Positions 46,995 through 55,768 are shown, counted from the stretch's first letter. The stretch is DNA of 64,000 nt from JACVRW01 sp963771715 (GCA_963771715.1 CAVYUQ010000016.1:127081-191080), one strand, 5' to 3'. Program-made: numbers and translations. Notes: generated by a model not told the origin, from the letters alone.

Positions 46995-47681
46995 ATGAAG
47001 CTTCGACTCGCGCTGCTGGCCGTGGCCCTCCCGTTTGCACTCGTGGGAACCCAGGGCGCCGTCGCCTCCACCGGCCCGGAGGCGGCGGGCGCCGCCCAAA
47101 CGGACGCGGCGGCGAAGAAGTGCGCGCGCCCGAAGGCGCGCCACAACGGCCGCTGCCTGCGGCGCTGCCCGGCCGGATTCGTCAAGAGACCGAGCCGGCG
47201 CTGGGGCCGCAAATGCGTGCGCAGGCAGGCCACCGGCGGCGAGCCGCAGACGCAGCCGCTGTTCGAGCGGCCCTCGGGTGAGCTCACCGGCCTGCCCGCG
47301 TTCAACCACTTCTCGCGCTACTTCCTGAACTCCCGCTTCACCGACTGCCCGGCCGGCTGGCCGGCGTGCGCGGTCGAGGAGCGCTACGACCAGTGCTCGA
47401 ACTACTCCTGGGCCTACCACCGCTACACCCCCACGTCGGGCGCCGACATCAACAGCTACGGCAGCTACACGGTCACCGGAGCAGCCGCTCACCCTGACAG
47501 CTCGTGGCAGGTGGAGTACGTCGTGCACGCGTACGGCAACGATTCGTTCTACTCCTGGGACGTCGCCCCGGACGGCACGGTGGTCGGGCGCTACTGGGCG
47601 CCCGGCAACGCGCCGCCGAACCCGCCGAACCAGCAGCTAGGGCCGCTGCGATGGCAGCAGCCGACCGACTGCGGCGCCTAG
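46995..47681 (+). CDS. secreted Cys-containing hypothetical protein
   Basis: 228 residues. Signal peptide MKLRLALLAVALPFALVG cleaved before about residue 25, then a Lys/Arg/Cys segment (KKCARPKARHNGRCLRRCP) and a C-terminal beta-rich domain with further Cys pairs (FTDCPAGWPACAVEERYDQC) and many aromatics. Looks like a disulfide-rich extracellular protein; no family recognised. The upstream GTG at 46989 is an alternative start. Overlaps the convergent epimerase gene by 45 bases. Confidence 0.65.
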   Translation: MKLRLALLAVALPFALVGTQGAVASTGPEAAGAAQTDAAAKKCARPKARHNGRCLRRCPAGFVKRPSRRWGRKCVRRQATGGEPQTQPLFERPSGELTGLPAFNHFSRYFLNSRFTDCPAGWPACAVEERYDQCSNYSWAYHRYTPTSGADINSYGSYTVTGAAAHPDSSWQVEYVVHAYGNDSFYSWDVAPDGTVVGRYWAPGNAPPNPPNQQLGPLRWQQPTDCGA

Positions 47682-48731
47682 CCCCGCCGCCTGCTCGGCC
47701 GCACCCAGCACCAGCCCGGCCAGCCTGTACTGGAGCTGTTGCGACCGGCGTGTTCGCGCGATCCGCTCGTGCTCGCGCTCCAGGTGCCACGAGACCGTGG
47801 CCTCGAGCGTCTCCTCGTGCGGCCGGGCGCGCCAGCCGAGCACGCGCTGCGCCTTCGTGGCGCGGTAGGTCCAGCTGTTGCCCGCCGCGCGCACCTCGGA
47901 GGGCGTGAGCGGCCATGCCCGGCCGCCCGCGCCCACGACGGCGGCCGCCGCCTCGGCCGCCAGGGGCGGGATCCGCACCGGGGTCGGCACGCCCGAGAGC
48001 CGTCCGAGATCCGCGAACAGGCGCTCGAAGGTGAAGTTCCGCCCCGCGAGCAGGTAGCGCTCGCCGATCTCGCCGCGCACGTCCGCGAGCAGGTGGCCGG
48101 CGGCGGCGTCGCGCACGTCGACGATCCCGACGGCGCCGTCCGTGTACACCGGGATCCGGCCCAGCAGGAAGCTCCGCACGAGCCTCGTGGACGACAGCAG
48201 GTGATCCCCGGCACCGAGGCATATTGCCGGGTTCACGCACACGAGCGGCAGTCCGTGCGCGGCGACCCGCATGGCCTCCACCTCCGCCTCGTGCACCGAG
48301 TTCACGTAGGGGATGCCGAGCCGCGCGGCGGTGAAGAGCTGCGTCTCGGTCGCGGCCTTGCCGTCGTCCGCGGGCCCGACCGCGGCGGCGCTCGAGTTGT
48401 AGACCACCCGCTCGACCTCCGCCCGCAGGCACTCCTCCATCACGAGCTTCGTGCCGCGCACGTTCACGTCGAACAGCAGCTCCGCGTCGCCCGGGCGGAC
48501 CGAGGTGACGCCGGCGCAGTGGAACACGCGCGAGACGCCCTGGAGCGCGCGTCGCACCGAGCGCCTGTCGCGCACCTCGAGCTTCACGCGCCTGTGGTCG
48601 AGGCCGGCGATCGCCGAGTCGGGCGAGCCCTCCTGCACGCCCAGCGTGAGGTCGTCTCCGCGCTCGTCGAGCATGCGGGCCACGTGGGAACCGATGAAGC
48701 CGGTGGCGCCGGTGACCAGGACTCGGGACAA
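47637..48731 (-). CDS. extended SDR / NAD-dependent epimerase-like protein, catalytic Lys missing
   Basis: 364 residues from the TTG at 48731 (LSRVLVTGATGFIGSHVARM); upstream starts at 48770 and 48800 overlap the divergent degV gene. GATGFIGS binds NAD(P). VFHCAGVTSVRPGD and VVYNSSAAAVGPA resemble HpnA-type and 3-beta-HSD-type epimerases. The catalytic YxxxK should be YxxSK, but the sequence is IPYVNSVHEAE: Tyr is kept while Lys is replaced by Val. The protein may therefore bind rather than transform its ligand, or use another base. Confidence 0.8.
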   Translation of the reverse strand: MSRVLVTGATGFIGSHVARMLDERGDDLTLGVQEGSPDSAIAGLDHRRVKLEVRDRRSVRRALQGVSRVFHCAGVTSVRPGDAELLFDVNVRGTKLVMEECLRAEVERVVYNSSAAAVGPADDGKAATETQLFTAARLGIPYVNSVHEAEVEAMRVAAHGLPLVCVNPAICLGAGDHLLSSTRLVRSFLLGRIPVYTDGAVGIVDVRDAAAGHLLADVRGEIGERYLLAGRNFTFERLFADLGRLSGVPTPVRIPPLAAEAAAAVVGAGGRAWPLTPSEVRAAGNSWTYRATKAQRVLGWRARPHEETLEATVSWHLEREHERIARTRRSQQLQYRLAGLVLGAAEQAAGLGAAVGRLLPSQRP

Positions 48732-48768
48732 GGGCGGCCGAGTGTAGGCCCTATAGGCTGCCCCGCGC

Positions 48769-49638
48769 ATGCCTCCCGTCGCGGTGGTGACCGACAGCAC
48801 GTCCTACCTCCCGCCGGAGCTGATCGAGCGCCACGGCATCGAGGTGGTCCCTCTCTACGTCGTCTTCGGCGGCGACCGCACCGTGCCCGAGGTCGAGATC
48901 ACGGACTACCCGGCGTTCTTCGAGGAGCTCCGCAGCGCGGAGAAGCTCCCGACCACCTCTCAGCCGTCGATCGGCGACTTCACGGACGCGTTCGAGCCGC
49001 TGCTGGAGGCCGGGCGCGAGATCGTGTCGGTGCACATCTCCGGCGGCCTCTCGGGCACACCCGACGCCGCCCGCCAGGCCAAGGAGGCGCTGACGCGCGA
49101 CGGCAAGGGCGGCGAGCGCATCGAGGTCGTGGACTCGACCACGGCCGCCGGCGGGCTCGGCTTCATGGTGCTCGCGGCCGCCAAGGCCGCCCGCGACGGC
49201 GCCACCGCGAAGGAGGCGGCCGACCACGTGGCCAGGGCCCGCAAGGAGCTGAAGCTCTGGTTCGCGATCGACACGCTCGAGTTCCTGAAGCGCGGCGGGC
49301 GCATCGGCGCCGCCAGCGCCTGGATCGGCTCGACGCTGCGGGTGAAGCCGATCCTGACCGTGGAGAACGAGATGACGCCCGTCGAGCGCGTGCGCACCTC
49401 CACGCGGATGTTCGAGCGGCTCCTCGAATACGCGCGCGCGGCCGCCGACTCGGGCGACGCCGCATGGTCCGCGCAGCACATCAACGCGCCCGACCAGTGC
49501 GGCGCGCTCGTGGAGCGCTGCTCGGAGATCTTCGGCACGGAACCCACCATCGTGAGCGAGATCGGCCCGGTGCTGTCGGCGCATACCGGGCCGGGGCTGC
49601 TCGGCACGGGATCCGTGCCCAGACACTTCGTGGAGTAG
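48769..49638 (+). CDS. DegV family fatty-acid-binding protein
   Basis: 289-residue DegV protein: VAVVTDSTSYLPPELIERHG, the mid motif TSQPSIGDFTDAFEPLL, SVHISGGLSGT and FLKRGGRIGAASAW. DegV (FakB-like) proteins bind a fatty acid and, in firmicutes, present it to the kinase FakA; no FakA partner is visible here. Divergent from the epimerase gene by 37 bases. Confidence 0.92.
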   Translation: MPPVAVVTDSTSYLPPELIERHGIEVVPLYVVFGGDRTVPEVEITDYPAFFEELRSAEKLPTTSQPSIGDFTDAFEPLLEAGREIVSVHISGGLSGTPDAARQAKEALTRDGKGGERIEVVDSTTAAGGLGFMVLAAAKAARDGATAKEAADHVARARKELKLWFAIDTLEFLKRGGRIGAASAWIGSTLRVKPILTVENEMTPVERVRTSTRMFERLLEYARAAADSGDAAWSAQHINAPDQCGALVERCSEIFGTEPTIVSEIGPVLSAHTGPGLLGTGSVPRHFVE

Positions 49639-49668
49639 GAAGGCGCCGCGGCGGAGCGAATACCGCCG

Positions 49669-50733
49669 TTGGTGATCAGCGTCCGGAACATCGTGCGCAT
49701 CGTGCTCGTGGTGGTGGGCGTGGCGATCGCGCTGTACCTCCTTTGGCAGCTGAGGAAGCCGATCAGCTGGCTGCTGATTTCCGTCTTCCTGGCCGTGGCG
49801 CTCTCGCCGCCCGTGAACTACCTCGCCACGAAGATGAAGCGCGGCTTCGCGATCGCCATCGTCTACATCGGCCTCCTGCTCGTGCCGATCCTGCTGATCG
49901 CCCTGATCGTGCCGCCGCTCATCACCGAGGCGAACAACTTCGCCGAGAACGTCCCGCAGTACGCGGACGACGTGACCCAGTTCGTCCAGGAGAACGAGCG
50001 CCTGCGAAACCTCAACGAGGACTACGACATCACGGGCAAGCTCGAGGAGGAGGCCGGCAAGCTCCCCGAGCGGCTCGGCGGGGCGGCGGGCACGCTGCGT
50101 GACATCGGCTTCGGGATCGTGAGCTCGCTGTTCGCGCTGCTGACGATCCTCGTCATGACCGCGTTCCTGCTCGGCAGCGGAAACCGCTGGATCACTCAGT
50201 TCATCGCCTCCCGACCTCCCAAGCAGCGCGATCGGATCAGGCGATCGCTCCAGCACATCGCGAGCGCGATCAGCGGCTACGTGACGGGCGCGCTCACGAT
50301 CGCGGTGATCGCCGGCATCGCCACCTACATCGTCCTGACGATCCTCGGCGTCCCCTTCAGCGGCCCGCTCGCCGTGCTGGCGGGGCTGATGTCGCTGATC
50401 CCGATGGTCGGGGCCACGATCGCGGCGGTGATCATCGGCGTCGTGACCGTGTTCGAGGACTTCCCGACCGTGACGATCATCTGGACGATCTGGGCGATCG
50501 TCTACCAGCAGCTCGAGAACAACCTGATCCAGCCGCAGATCCAGAAGCGCACCGTGAACGTGCACCCGTTCATCACGATCGTCGCCGTGCTGTTCGGCGG
50601 GACGCTCCTCGGGGTCATGGGGGCGATCATCGCCGTGCCGGTGGCCGCGTCGATCCAGATCCTGCTGCGCGAGTACGTCGACCTCCGGACGCTGTCACTC
50701 AGGACCACGGCCCCCGCGGTACCTCCCGCGTAG
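49669..50733 (+). CDS. AI-2E family (TqsA/YdiK-like) membrane transporter
   Basis: About 353 residues with seven or more membrane helices and a large soluble segment after helix 3 (residues about 85-150), the AI-2E layout. FLAVALSPPVNYLA and the C-terminal QQLENNLIQPQIQKRTVNVHP are family blocks. Start is a TTG/GTG pair (49669/49672). Family members export diverse small molecules or act as Na+/H+ antiporters; the substrate is open. Confidence 0.9.
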   Translation: MVISVRNIVRIVLVVVGVAIALYLLWQLRKPISWLLISVFLAVALSPPVNYLATKMKRGFAIAIVYIGLLLVPILLIALIVPPLITEANNFAENVPQYADDVTQFVQENERLRNLNEDYDITGKLEEEAGKLPERLGGAAGTLRDIGFGIVSSLFALLTILVMTAFLLGSGNRWITQFIASRPPKQRDRIRRSLQHIASAISGYVTGALTIAVIAGIATYIVLTILGVPFSGPLAVLAGLMSLIPMVGATIAAVIIGVVTVFEDFPTVTIIWTIWAIVYQQLENNLIQPQIQKRTVNVHPFITIVAVLFGGTLLGVMGAIIAVPVAASIQILLREYVDLRTLSLRTTAPAVPPA

Positions 50734-50743
50734 CCTCACGTCG

Positions 50744-51790
50744 ATGTCGCCGGGCGCGCTCACCCGCCGCGGACTGCTGCTCGCGGTCACGGCGATCTCC
50801 CTTTACCTGCTCGCGCCGGCCCTGATCGGGGTGTTCGGCGCGTTCGACGAGCTGGACGAGATCAGCCCGCTCTGGTTTCTCGCGATGGTGGCTCTCCAGG
50901 TGGGCAGCTTCGGCTGCATGTGGGGGATCCTGCGGCTGGCGGTGCGAACCCACCGCTGGCGGCCGGTGATCCTCTCGCAGCTCGCCGCCAACTCGTTCGC
51001 GAGGATCGTCCCGGGCGGGCCCGCGACCGTCGGCGCGGTGCAGTACTCGATGCTCGTGCGCGCCGGCGTACCCTCGGCGGCCGCGGCATCGGGCATCACC
51101 GCATCGGCCCTGGTCGTCTTCGCGACCCTGCTTGCCCTGCCGCTGCTCGCCCTGCCGGCGATCCTCACCGGCGTTACGGTCGACCCCACTCTGACCAAGG
51201 CCGCGCTGGCGGGCGCGATCGTCTTCGTCCTCATGGTCGCGGTGGGGGCAGCTTCCGTGATCTGGGACGAGCCGCTCGAGCTGATCGGCCGCGGGGCGCA
51301 GGCGCTCCTCAACCGGTTCCGGCGGCACCACGAGCCGCTCACGGCGCTCCCCGAGCGGCTGCTGCACGAGCGCGACATCGTGGTCGGCGTCCTCGGTCGC
51401 CAATGGTGGGAGGCCCTGCTGCTCGCGGCCGGTCGCTGGGTCCTCGACTACCTCACCCTGATCGCGGCCCTCTATGCCGTGGGCGCGACCCCGCGGGTGT
51501 CCCTTGTGCTGCTGGCGTTCTGCGCCGCGTCGCTGCTCGGCAACCTGCCGCTCACCCCAGGGGGGCTCGGCTTCGTCGAAGCCGGGCTCACGGGAACGCT
51601 CGCGCTCGCGGGAGTCGGCGCGGGCGCCGCCGTCGTGGCGACGCTCGCCTACCGGCTCGTCTCGTTCTGGCTCCCGATCCCCGCGGGCGCGGTGGCGGCG
51701 GTCATGCACCGGCGCCGTTACGGCACCGCCGAGGTGGAGCCTCCGCCTACGCCTACGCCGCTACCGGCTCCAGACCGAACTCGGTCCTGA
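50744..51790 (+). CDS. LPG-synthase-TM / UPF0104 flippase-like membrane protein
   Basis: 348 residues, seven to eight helices. Conserved FARIVPGGPATVGAVQYSML and LPLTPGGLGFVEAGLTG are the two family motifs. These proteins lack the lysyl-transferase domain of MprF and are thought to move or flip a lipid. It starts ten bases after the AI-2E gene, so it is co-transcribed. Second such protein in the window (compare 29469-30645). The tail is Pro/Thr-rich and overlaps the convergent sulfotransferase gene by 38 bases. Confidence 0.87.
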   Translation: MSPGALTRRGLLLAVTAISLYLLAPALIGVFGAFDELDEISPLWFLAMVALQVGSFGCMWGILRLAVRTHRWRPVILSQLAANSFARIVPGGPATVGAVQYSMLVRAGVPSAAAASGITASALVVFATLLALPLLALPAILTGVTVDPTLTKAALAGAIVFVLMVAVGAASVIWDEPLELIGRGAQALLNRFRRHHEPLTALPERLLHERDIVVGVLGRQWWEALLLAAGRWVLDYLTLIAALYAVGATPRVSLVLLAFCAASLLGNLPLTPGGLGFVEAGLTGTLALAGVGAGAAVVATLAYRLVSFWLPIPAGAVAAVMHRRRYGTAEVEPPPTPTPLPAPDRTRS

Positions 51791-52415
51791 ACTCGTTCGT
51801 GTCGTGCAGGCGCGGGAACGGCGTGTTCGGCACGTCCACGCCGAGCGCCTCGCAGATCGGCTCCCAGCCGTCCACGCCGAGCTCCCAGACGACGAGGCGA
51901 TCCTCCGGCACGTAGGCCTTGATCTCCTCGATCCGGTCGTAGTACATCTGGCGCGTCCAGTCCCTGTCCTTGAAGTTGCCCTGGAAGTCGCCCTGCCAGA
52001 TCAGCTTCTCGATGGCGCCCCACAGCTCCGGCGAGGGGCCCTCGCGGTTCGCGTCCTCGGGCAGCTCGCCCGCCATCGCGGCTTCCTTCACCGCGAGGAT
52101 CGTGTTCTCGCAGCTCTTGTACCAGCCGTCGAAGTCGCGGACGTTGAGCAGCACGGGCAGGTCCGAGTAATGGTCCACCAGCTCGCGCCAGCGCGACGCG
52201 GCGGGCCAGTCCACCGTGGCCTCCCACGGCTCGAATACCTCGTCCCAGTCGACGGGCTCGTTGTTCGCGATCTTGACCCAGTAGGGCAGGTCTCGATCCC
52301 GGTTCTCGCCGGTGATCAGGTCGATCATGTGGAACGTGGGGAGCCCGAGCTCCTCCAGCGCGCCTTTGAGCGACATGGTTCCGGTCCGGCCGAAGCCGAC
52401 TCCAACCAACTTCAT
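51753..52415 (-). CDS. sulfotransferase-family protein (downstream copy)
   Basis: 220 residues. The N-terminal GFGRTGTMSLKGAL is the phosphate-binding loop for 3'-phosphoadenylylsulfate in the sulfotransferase-4 type family, and LPVLLNVRDFDGWYKS is the second nucleotide-binding segment. It would transfer sulfate to an unknown acceptor. Lies 23 bases after a paralogue on the same strand; the two share about the same layout but differ greatly, so they probably act on different acceptors. Confidence 0.8.
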   Translation of the reverse strand: MKLVGVGFGRTGTMSLKGALEELGLPTFHMIDLITGENRDRDLPYWVKIANNEPVDWDEVFEPWEATVDWPAASRWRELVDHYSDLPVLLNVRDFDGWYKSCENTILAVKEAAMAGELPEDANREGPSPELWGAIEKLIWQGDFQGNFKDRDWTRQMYYDRIEEIKAYVPEDRLVVWELGVDGWEPICEALGVDVPNTPFPRLHDTNEFRTEFGLEPVAA

Positions 52416-52438
52416 CTGAGTTCCCCTTCTGTTGTGTT

Positions 52439-53188
52439 CTATGCGGACGCAGCCGCCGGGCCGGCGGGCCGCTTATCGGCCGGGTCCTCGCCGCCCTTGT
52501 TCTCCTCCCACCATGCGTTGAGCGCCTCGAGGGCGGGACCCATGATGAGGTTCTTCTGGAAGTTCTCCGTGTCGTTGACGTGCGGGAGCGGCGTCTCGGG
52601 AACGGCCACCTCGAGGAACTCGCAGAGCGGCTCCCAGCCCTCCTTCGGATTCCAGACGAGCAGCCGCTCCGAGGGCACGGTGTCGATCACCGTCTGGTTC
52701 CAGCGCTCCATCGAGTCGGCCATCGGGCCGGGCTCGCCGTTCGTGCCGGCCCACGCGCCGCGCTCGTCGCCGAAGTTCATCTCGGTCAGCAGGTCGACCC
52801 AGGCCGCGAACGGCGGATCGATTTGGTAGCGCGCCCGCACCAGATGGTGAATCATCGTGTCGCCGTAGAAGACCTGGGTGATCGTGTTCTCCATGCTGCG
52901 CACCCACGAGTCGGCGTCGCGCACGCTCAGCAGGATCTTCGCGTCCGGATAGACGTCCATCAGCTCGCGCCAGTGGTAGGAGGCGGGCCAGTCGACCGCC
53001 GACTCCTTGCCCTCGAAGATCTCGTCCCAGTCCGCGTCGCCCTCCAGCGCCTTGCGGTATTGAGGGACGCTCGTCTCCATGTCCATCATCATGTCGCGCA
53101 TGTGGTAGCACGGCATGCCGAGCATCTCGAGGGCGATCATCTGGGTCGTCGTTGCCGTGCGCGGCAAGCCGGCGCCGATCAGCTTCAT
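52439..53188 (-). CDS. sulfotransferase-family protein (upstream copy)
   Basis: 249-residue paralogue of the downstream gene. The loop reads GLPRTATTTQMIAL instead of the usual GxxRTGT, with Ala in place of the conserved Gly; KILLSVRDADSWVRSMENT is the second motif. A longer central segment (about 115-175) and a C-terminal Lys/Ala/Pro tail distinguish it. A likely tandem duplication followed by divergence. Confidence 0.8.
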   Translation of the reverse strand: MKLIGAGLPRTATTTQMIALEMLGMPCYHMRDMMMDMETSVPQYRKALEGDADWDEIFEGKESAVDWPASYHWRELMDVYPDAKILLSVRDADSWVRSMENTITQVFYGDTMIHHLVRARYQIDPPFAAWVDLLTEMNFGDERGAWAGTNGEPGPMADSMERWNQTVIDTVPSERLLVWNPKEGWEPLCEFLEVAVPETPLPHVNDTENFQKNLIMGPALEALNAWWEENKGGEDPADKRPAGPAAASA

Positions 53189-53245
53189 GGGGGTTCCCAG
53201 CCTCCTGGAATTGACTTCAGGTTAAGCGAGCGCGGCGCAGGTTAG

Positions 53246-53476
53246 CTATCTGCGCCCGGTGATGAGCGAGACCGTGGCCGCCACTCCCCCGCCGATCACG
53301 AAGCCGGCCACGGCGGCGCCCACCAGCGCGGCCTTGCGGTTCCGGATCAGCTGACCGCGCCAGTTCGTGATCTCGGTCATCTTCGACCGCAGGTCGTTCA
53401 CGGAGAAGGCGAGCTCGCGGCGCGTCTCCTCGATCGACGCACGGATCATCTCGGGGCTCTGGCTCCCGCGTGCCAC
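53246..53476 (-). CDS. DUF3618 small membrane protein
   Basis: 76 residues, GTG start overlapping the preceding stop by one base (TAGTG). MIRASIEETRRELAFSVNDL is the amphipathic helix typical of DUF3618, followed by a helix AALVGAAVAGFVIGGGVAA. These small proteins sit with holin-like proteins in actinobacterial stress or envelope clusters. Last gene of a four-gene small-membrane-protein operon. Confidence 0.82.
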   Translation of the reverse strand: MARGSQSPEMIRASIEETRRELAFSVNDLRSKMTEITNWRGQLIRNRKAALVGAAVAGFVIGGGVAATVSLITGRR

Positions 53477-53952
53477 TACGCCTTCACCTCCTTGCCTCGC
53501 TCGAGGCTCCTGGATACCTGGTCGTGTTCGATCTTCCCCGCCTCGAGGTCGGCGCGCGTGCGCCTCGCCTCCTCGATCGCCATCCCCGGCGTGGGCGGCG
53601 AGCCCTTCTTGAACAACCGGAAGGCAAGCAGGCCGGCGAGGATCGCCAGCAGGAACAGCGCGCCGGTGACCACCGCGAAGCCCGCCCAGTTGTTGTCCTC
53701 CCAGTTGAAGACGTCGTTGAGGAACCAGGCGAGGCCGTGGAAGAAGGTGGTGATCCCGAACACCACGAACACGCCGGCGGCGGCCGCAACGGCCGCGCCC
53801 CTGGTGAGCTTCGAGAGCTTGTCCTTGATCTCCGCCTTCGCGAGCTCGATCTCCTGGGAGATGAGCAGCGACGCCTTCTCGGAGACCTCTGAGACGATCT
53901 CGCCGAGCGACTTGGCGGCGTCGTCCTGGGGGGGCAGTCCGTCGGTGGTCAC
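53476..53952 (-). CDS. actinobacterial holin-superfamily-like (Phage_holin_3_6) membrane protein
   Basis: 158 residues with an N-terminal acidic helix (SEVSEKASLLISQEIELAKAE) and two membrane helices (AAVAAAAGVFVVFGITTFFH and FAVVTGALFLLAILAGLLAF). Despite the family name it is a chromosomal membrane protein, not a lysis gene; no phage genes are near. GTG start overlaps the preceding stop (GTGA). Followed directly by the DUF3618 gene. Confidence 0.85.
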   Translation of the reverse strand: MTTDGLPPQDDAAKSLGEIVSEVSEKASLLISQEIELAKAEIKDKLSKLTRGAAVAAAAGVFVVFGITTFFHGLAWFLNDVFNWEDNNWAGFAVVTGALFLLAILAGLLAFRLFKKGSPPTPGMAIEEARRTRADLEAGKIEHDQVSRSLERGKEVKA

Positions 53953-54129
53953 CGCGTGAGTCTCCTCAGGAGGATGGCAAGCGCGAGCCCGCCGGCGAAG
54001 GCGGCGCCCACGAAGGCCTCGGGGCGCTCGGCAAAGGGGTCGTCGTCGCTGCCGACGCTGAGCGGGCTCTCACCCAGCGCGCCCGGTGGCGCCCTCGTTC
54101 ACGGTGGTGGGCTCGTCCTCGTCTGCCAT
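53949..54129 (-). CDS. small acidic single-pass membrane protein, one frameshift
   Basis: About 60 residues (MADEDEPTTVNEGATG), acidic N-terminus, one C-terminal helix (AFAGGLALAILLRRLTR). A single-base change near 54078 makes an apparent stop after 19 residues; the continued frame ends at 53949 overlapping the holin-like gene start. Family not recognised. Its ATG overlaps the stop of the preceding small gene (TGATG). Confidence 0.6.
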
Positions 54130-54266
54130 CAGTCGATCGGTGGATCCTCCTTGAAGACCCGTATCCAGATCTGTGCCGCAATCTTGGTGGAGACGATCGT
54201 GGCGAGTGCGCCCACGCCGGCCAGCAGGCCGCCCCACATGAGCCGCTTGACGATGTCGTTGTCCAT
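54129..54266 (-). CDS. DUF4235-like small membrane protein, 45 residues
   Basis: MDNDIVKRLMWGGLLAGVGA then LATIVSTKIAAQIWIRVF and EDPPID: one membrane helix and a short tail ending with the KEDPP seen in DUF4235 proteins, though shorter than usual (about 80). First gene of the small-membrane-protein operon, 11 bases after the stop of the TetR gene on the same strand, so it might be read through from there. Confidence 0.6.
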   Translation of the reverse strand: MDNDIVKRLMWGGLLAGVGALATIVSTKIAAQIWIRVFKEDPPID

Positions 54267-54277
54267 AGGCGCCGGAT

Positions 54278-54910
54278 TCAACCAGACGCGGCCGGGCGAC
54301 CATCGACGCAGTTCTCCAGGCCTCCGCAGATGGCCTCGACGACCATGTCCTTCGCGCGCTCGAACTCGTCGTCGCCGCGCGGCAGCACCTCGAAGATCCA
54401 GCCTGTCAGGAGCTGCTCGATCGCCCCGTAGAAGCACATGGCGGCGAACTCGGCGGGGATGCCGGACTTGAACGACCCCTCCTCGCGCGCCGACTCGACG
54501 ATCGCCGCGATGCCCTCGTAGGCCTTGCGGATCTCGTCGAGGTGGAGGGCGCCGAACGAGTTGGCGGCCCGCGTGACCTCGACGATGATCACCTTCATCA
54601 GGTCGGGGTCGTGGCGGTAGGAGTCGATGATGAAGCCCGCCACCGAGCGCAGCTTGTCGCGCGAGGACAGGTCGCGCGCGTCGATCTCGCCGATCGCGTC
54701 GAGCATGATCTGCCAGCGCTCGAGGAAGAGCGTGTTGAGGATCTCCTCCTTCGAGTTGAAGTAGTGGTAGACGAGCCCGTACGCCACGCCGGCCTCGTCG
54801 GCCACGTCCGAGACGCGACAGTGGTGGAAGCCCTGGCGCGCGAAGACGCGCACGGCCGCGTCGAGGATCATGCGCCGCTTGTCGGGCGCGCTCTTTACCG
54901 CGGCGGCCAT
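54278..54910 (-). CDS. TetR/AcrR family repressor
   Basis: 210 residues. Helix-turn-helix at about 33-52 (VSDVADEAGVAYGLVYHYF) within MILDAAVRVFARQGFHH; the C-terminal domain (YGAIEQLLTGWIFEVLP) resembles fatty-acid-responsive TetR proteins such as FadR of Bacillus or Thermus. Start overlaps the nitrilase gene's stop by one base (TAATG). A perfect inverted repeat upstream of the operon (55769) is its likely operator. Confidence 0.9.
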   Translation of the reverse strand: MAAAVKSAPDKRRMILDAAVRVFARQGFHHCRVSDVADEAGVAYGLVYHYFNSKEEILNTLFLERWQIMLDAIGEIDARDLSSRDKLRSVAGFIIDSYRHDPDLMKVIIVEVTRAANSFGALHLDEIRKAYEGIAAIVESAREEGSFKSGIPAEFAAMCFYGAIEQLLTGWIFEVLPRGDDEFERAKDMVVEAICGGLENCVDGRPAASG

Positions 54911-55743
54911 TATGCGGTGACCCCCTCGGGCCAGCGGTAGGCGCCGTCGACGCGGTTGGCGAGGCTGGGGAGCTTCTCGCGTATCTCGTCCTGGCGTGCG
55001 AGGTCGAGCTCCGCGGCGATCACGTGCTCGCCCTCCATCGGGGCGCGGGCGAGGACCTCGCCCCAGGGGTCGACGATCATCGAGTTGCCGTAGCTGTCCT
55101 GGTCGGTGCCCGGCAGGTTGCCCTGACCCGGCGCGATCACGAAGACCTGGTCCTCGATCGCGCGGGCTCGCAAGAGCACCTCCCAGTGGGCCTCGCCGGT
55201 GATGCGCGTGAAGTTCGCCGGCACCGTGACGATCCGCGCGCCGCGCAACGCGAGGATCCGGTAGAGCTCGGGGAAGCGCAGGTCGTAGCAGATGGTTAGG
55301 CCGAGGCCCGCGCCGCTCGCCGTCTCGGAGAGGACGATCTCGTCCGCGGGCTCGGAGTGCTCCGACTCGCGGTAGACCGTGCCCTCGACCTCGATGTCGA
55401 ACATGTGGATCTTGCGGTAGACCGCGCGGATCTCGCCGTGGGGCCCGACGTGGACGGACGTGTTGGAGATGCGCTCGCGCCCCTCGCGGCGCTCGGCGAT
55501 CGAGCCCGCCACGAGGTCGATCCCGAGCTCCTGCGCGAGCCCGCGCGCCCACCCGACCGGCCGGCCCTCGAGCGGCTCCGCGCCCGCGAGGTAGTCGGCC
55601 GACGCGCCCCGGATGTCGAGGCGCTCGGGCAGCACCACCAGCTCGGCGCCGTCCGCCGCCGCGGCGCGCACGAGGCGCTCCGCCGACGCGAGGTTCGCCT
55701 CGGTGTCGGTCGTGCACTGAAGTTGGACCGCAGCTGCGCGCAT
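54910..55743 (-). CDS. carbon-nitrogen hydrolase (Nit/omega-amidase-like)
   Basis: 277 residues with the full catalytic set of the nitrilase superfamily: Glu40 (LVVLPE), Lys111 (YRKIHMFD) and Cys152 (ICYDLRFPELY). Motifs are closest to Nit1/Nit2-type enzymes, which repair deaminated glutathione or hydrolyse omega-amides. MRAAAVQLQCTTD at ATG 55743 is the chosen start; upstream codons lie over the operator. Operon with a TetR gene. Confidence 0.9.
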   Translation of the reverse strand: MRAAAVQLQCTTDTEANLASAERLVRAAAADGAELVVLPERLDIRGASADYLAGAEPLEGRPVGWARGLAQELGIDLVAGSIAERREGRERISNTSVHVGPHGEIRAVYRKIHMFDIEVEGTVYRESEHSEPADEIVLSETASGAGLGLTICYDLRFPELYRILALRGARIVTVPANFTRITGEAHWEVLLRARAIEDQVFVIAPGQGNLPGTDQDSYGNSMIVDPWGEVLARAPMEGEHVIAAELDLARQDEIREKLPSLANRVDGAYRWPEGVTA

Positions 55744-55768
55744 CAGCCCTGTATCGCTCCTCCCAGCG

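Noticed and set aside
53476..53952. Holin-like gene as a sign of prophage
   Set aside because: No capsid, tail, integrase or endolysin genes nearby; the family is common in actinobacterial chromosomes next to DUF3618 proteins.
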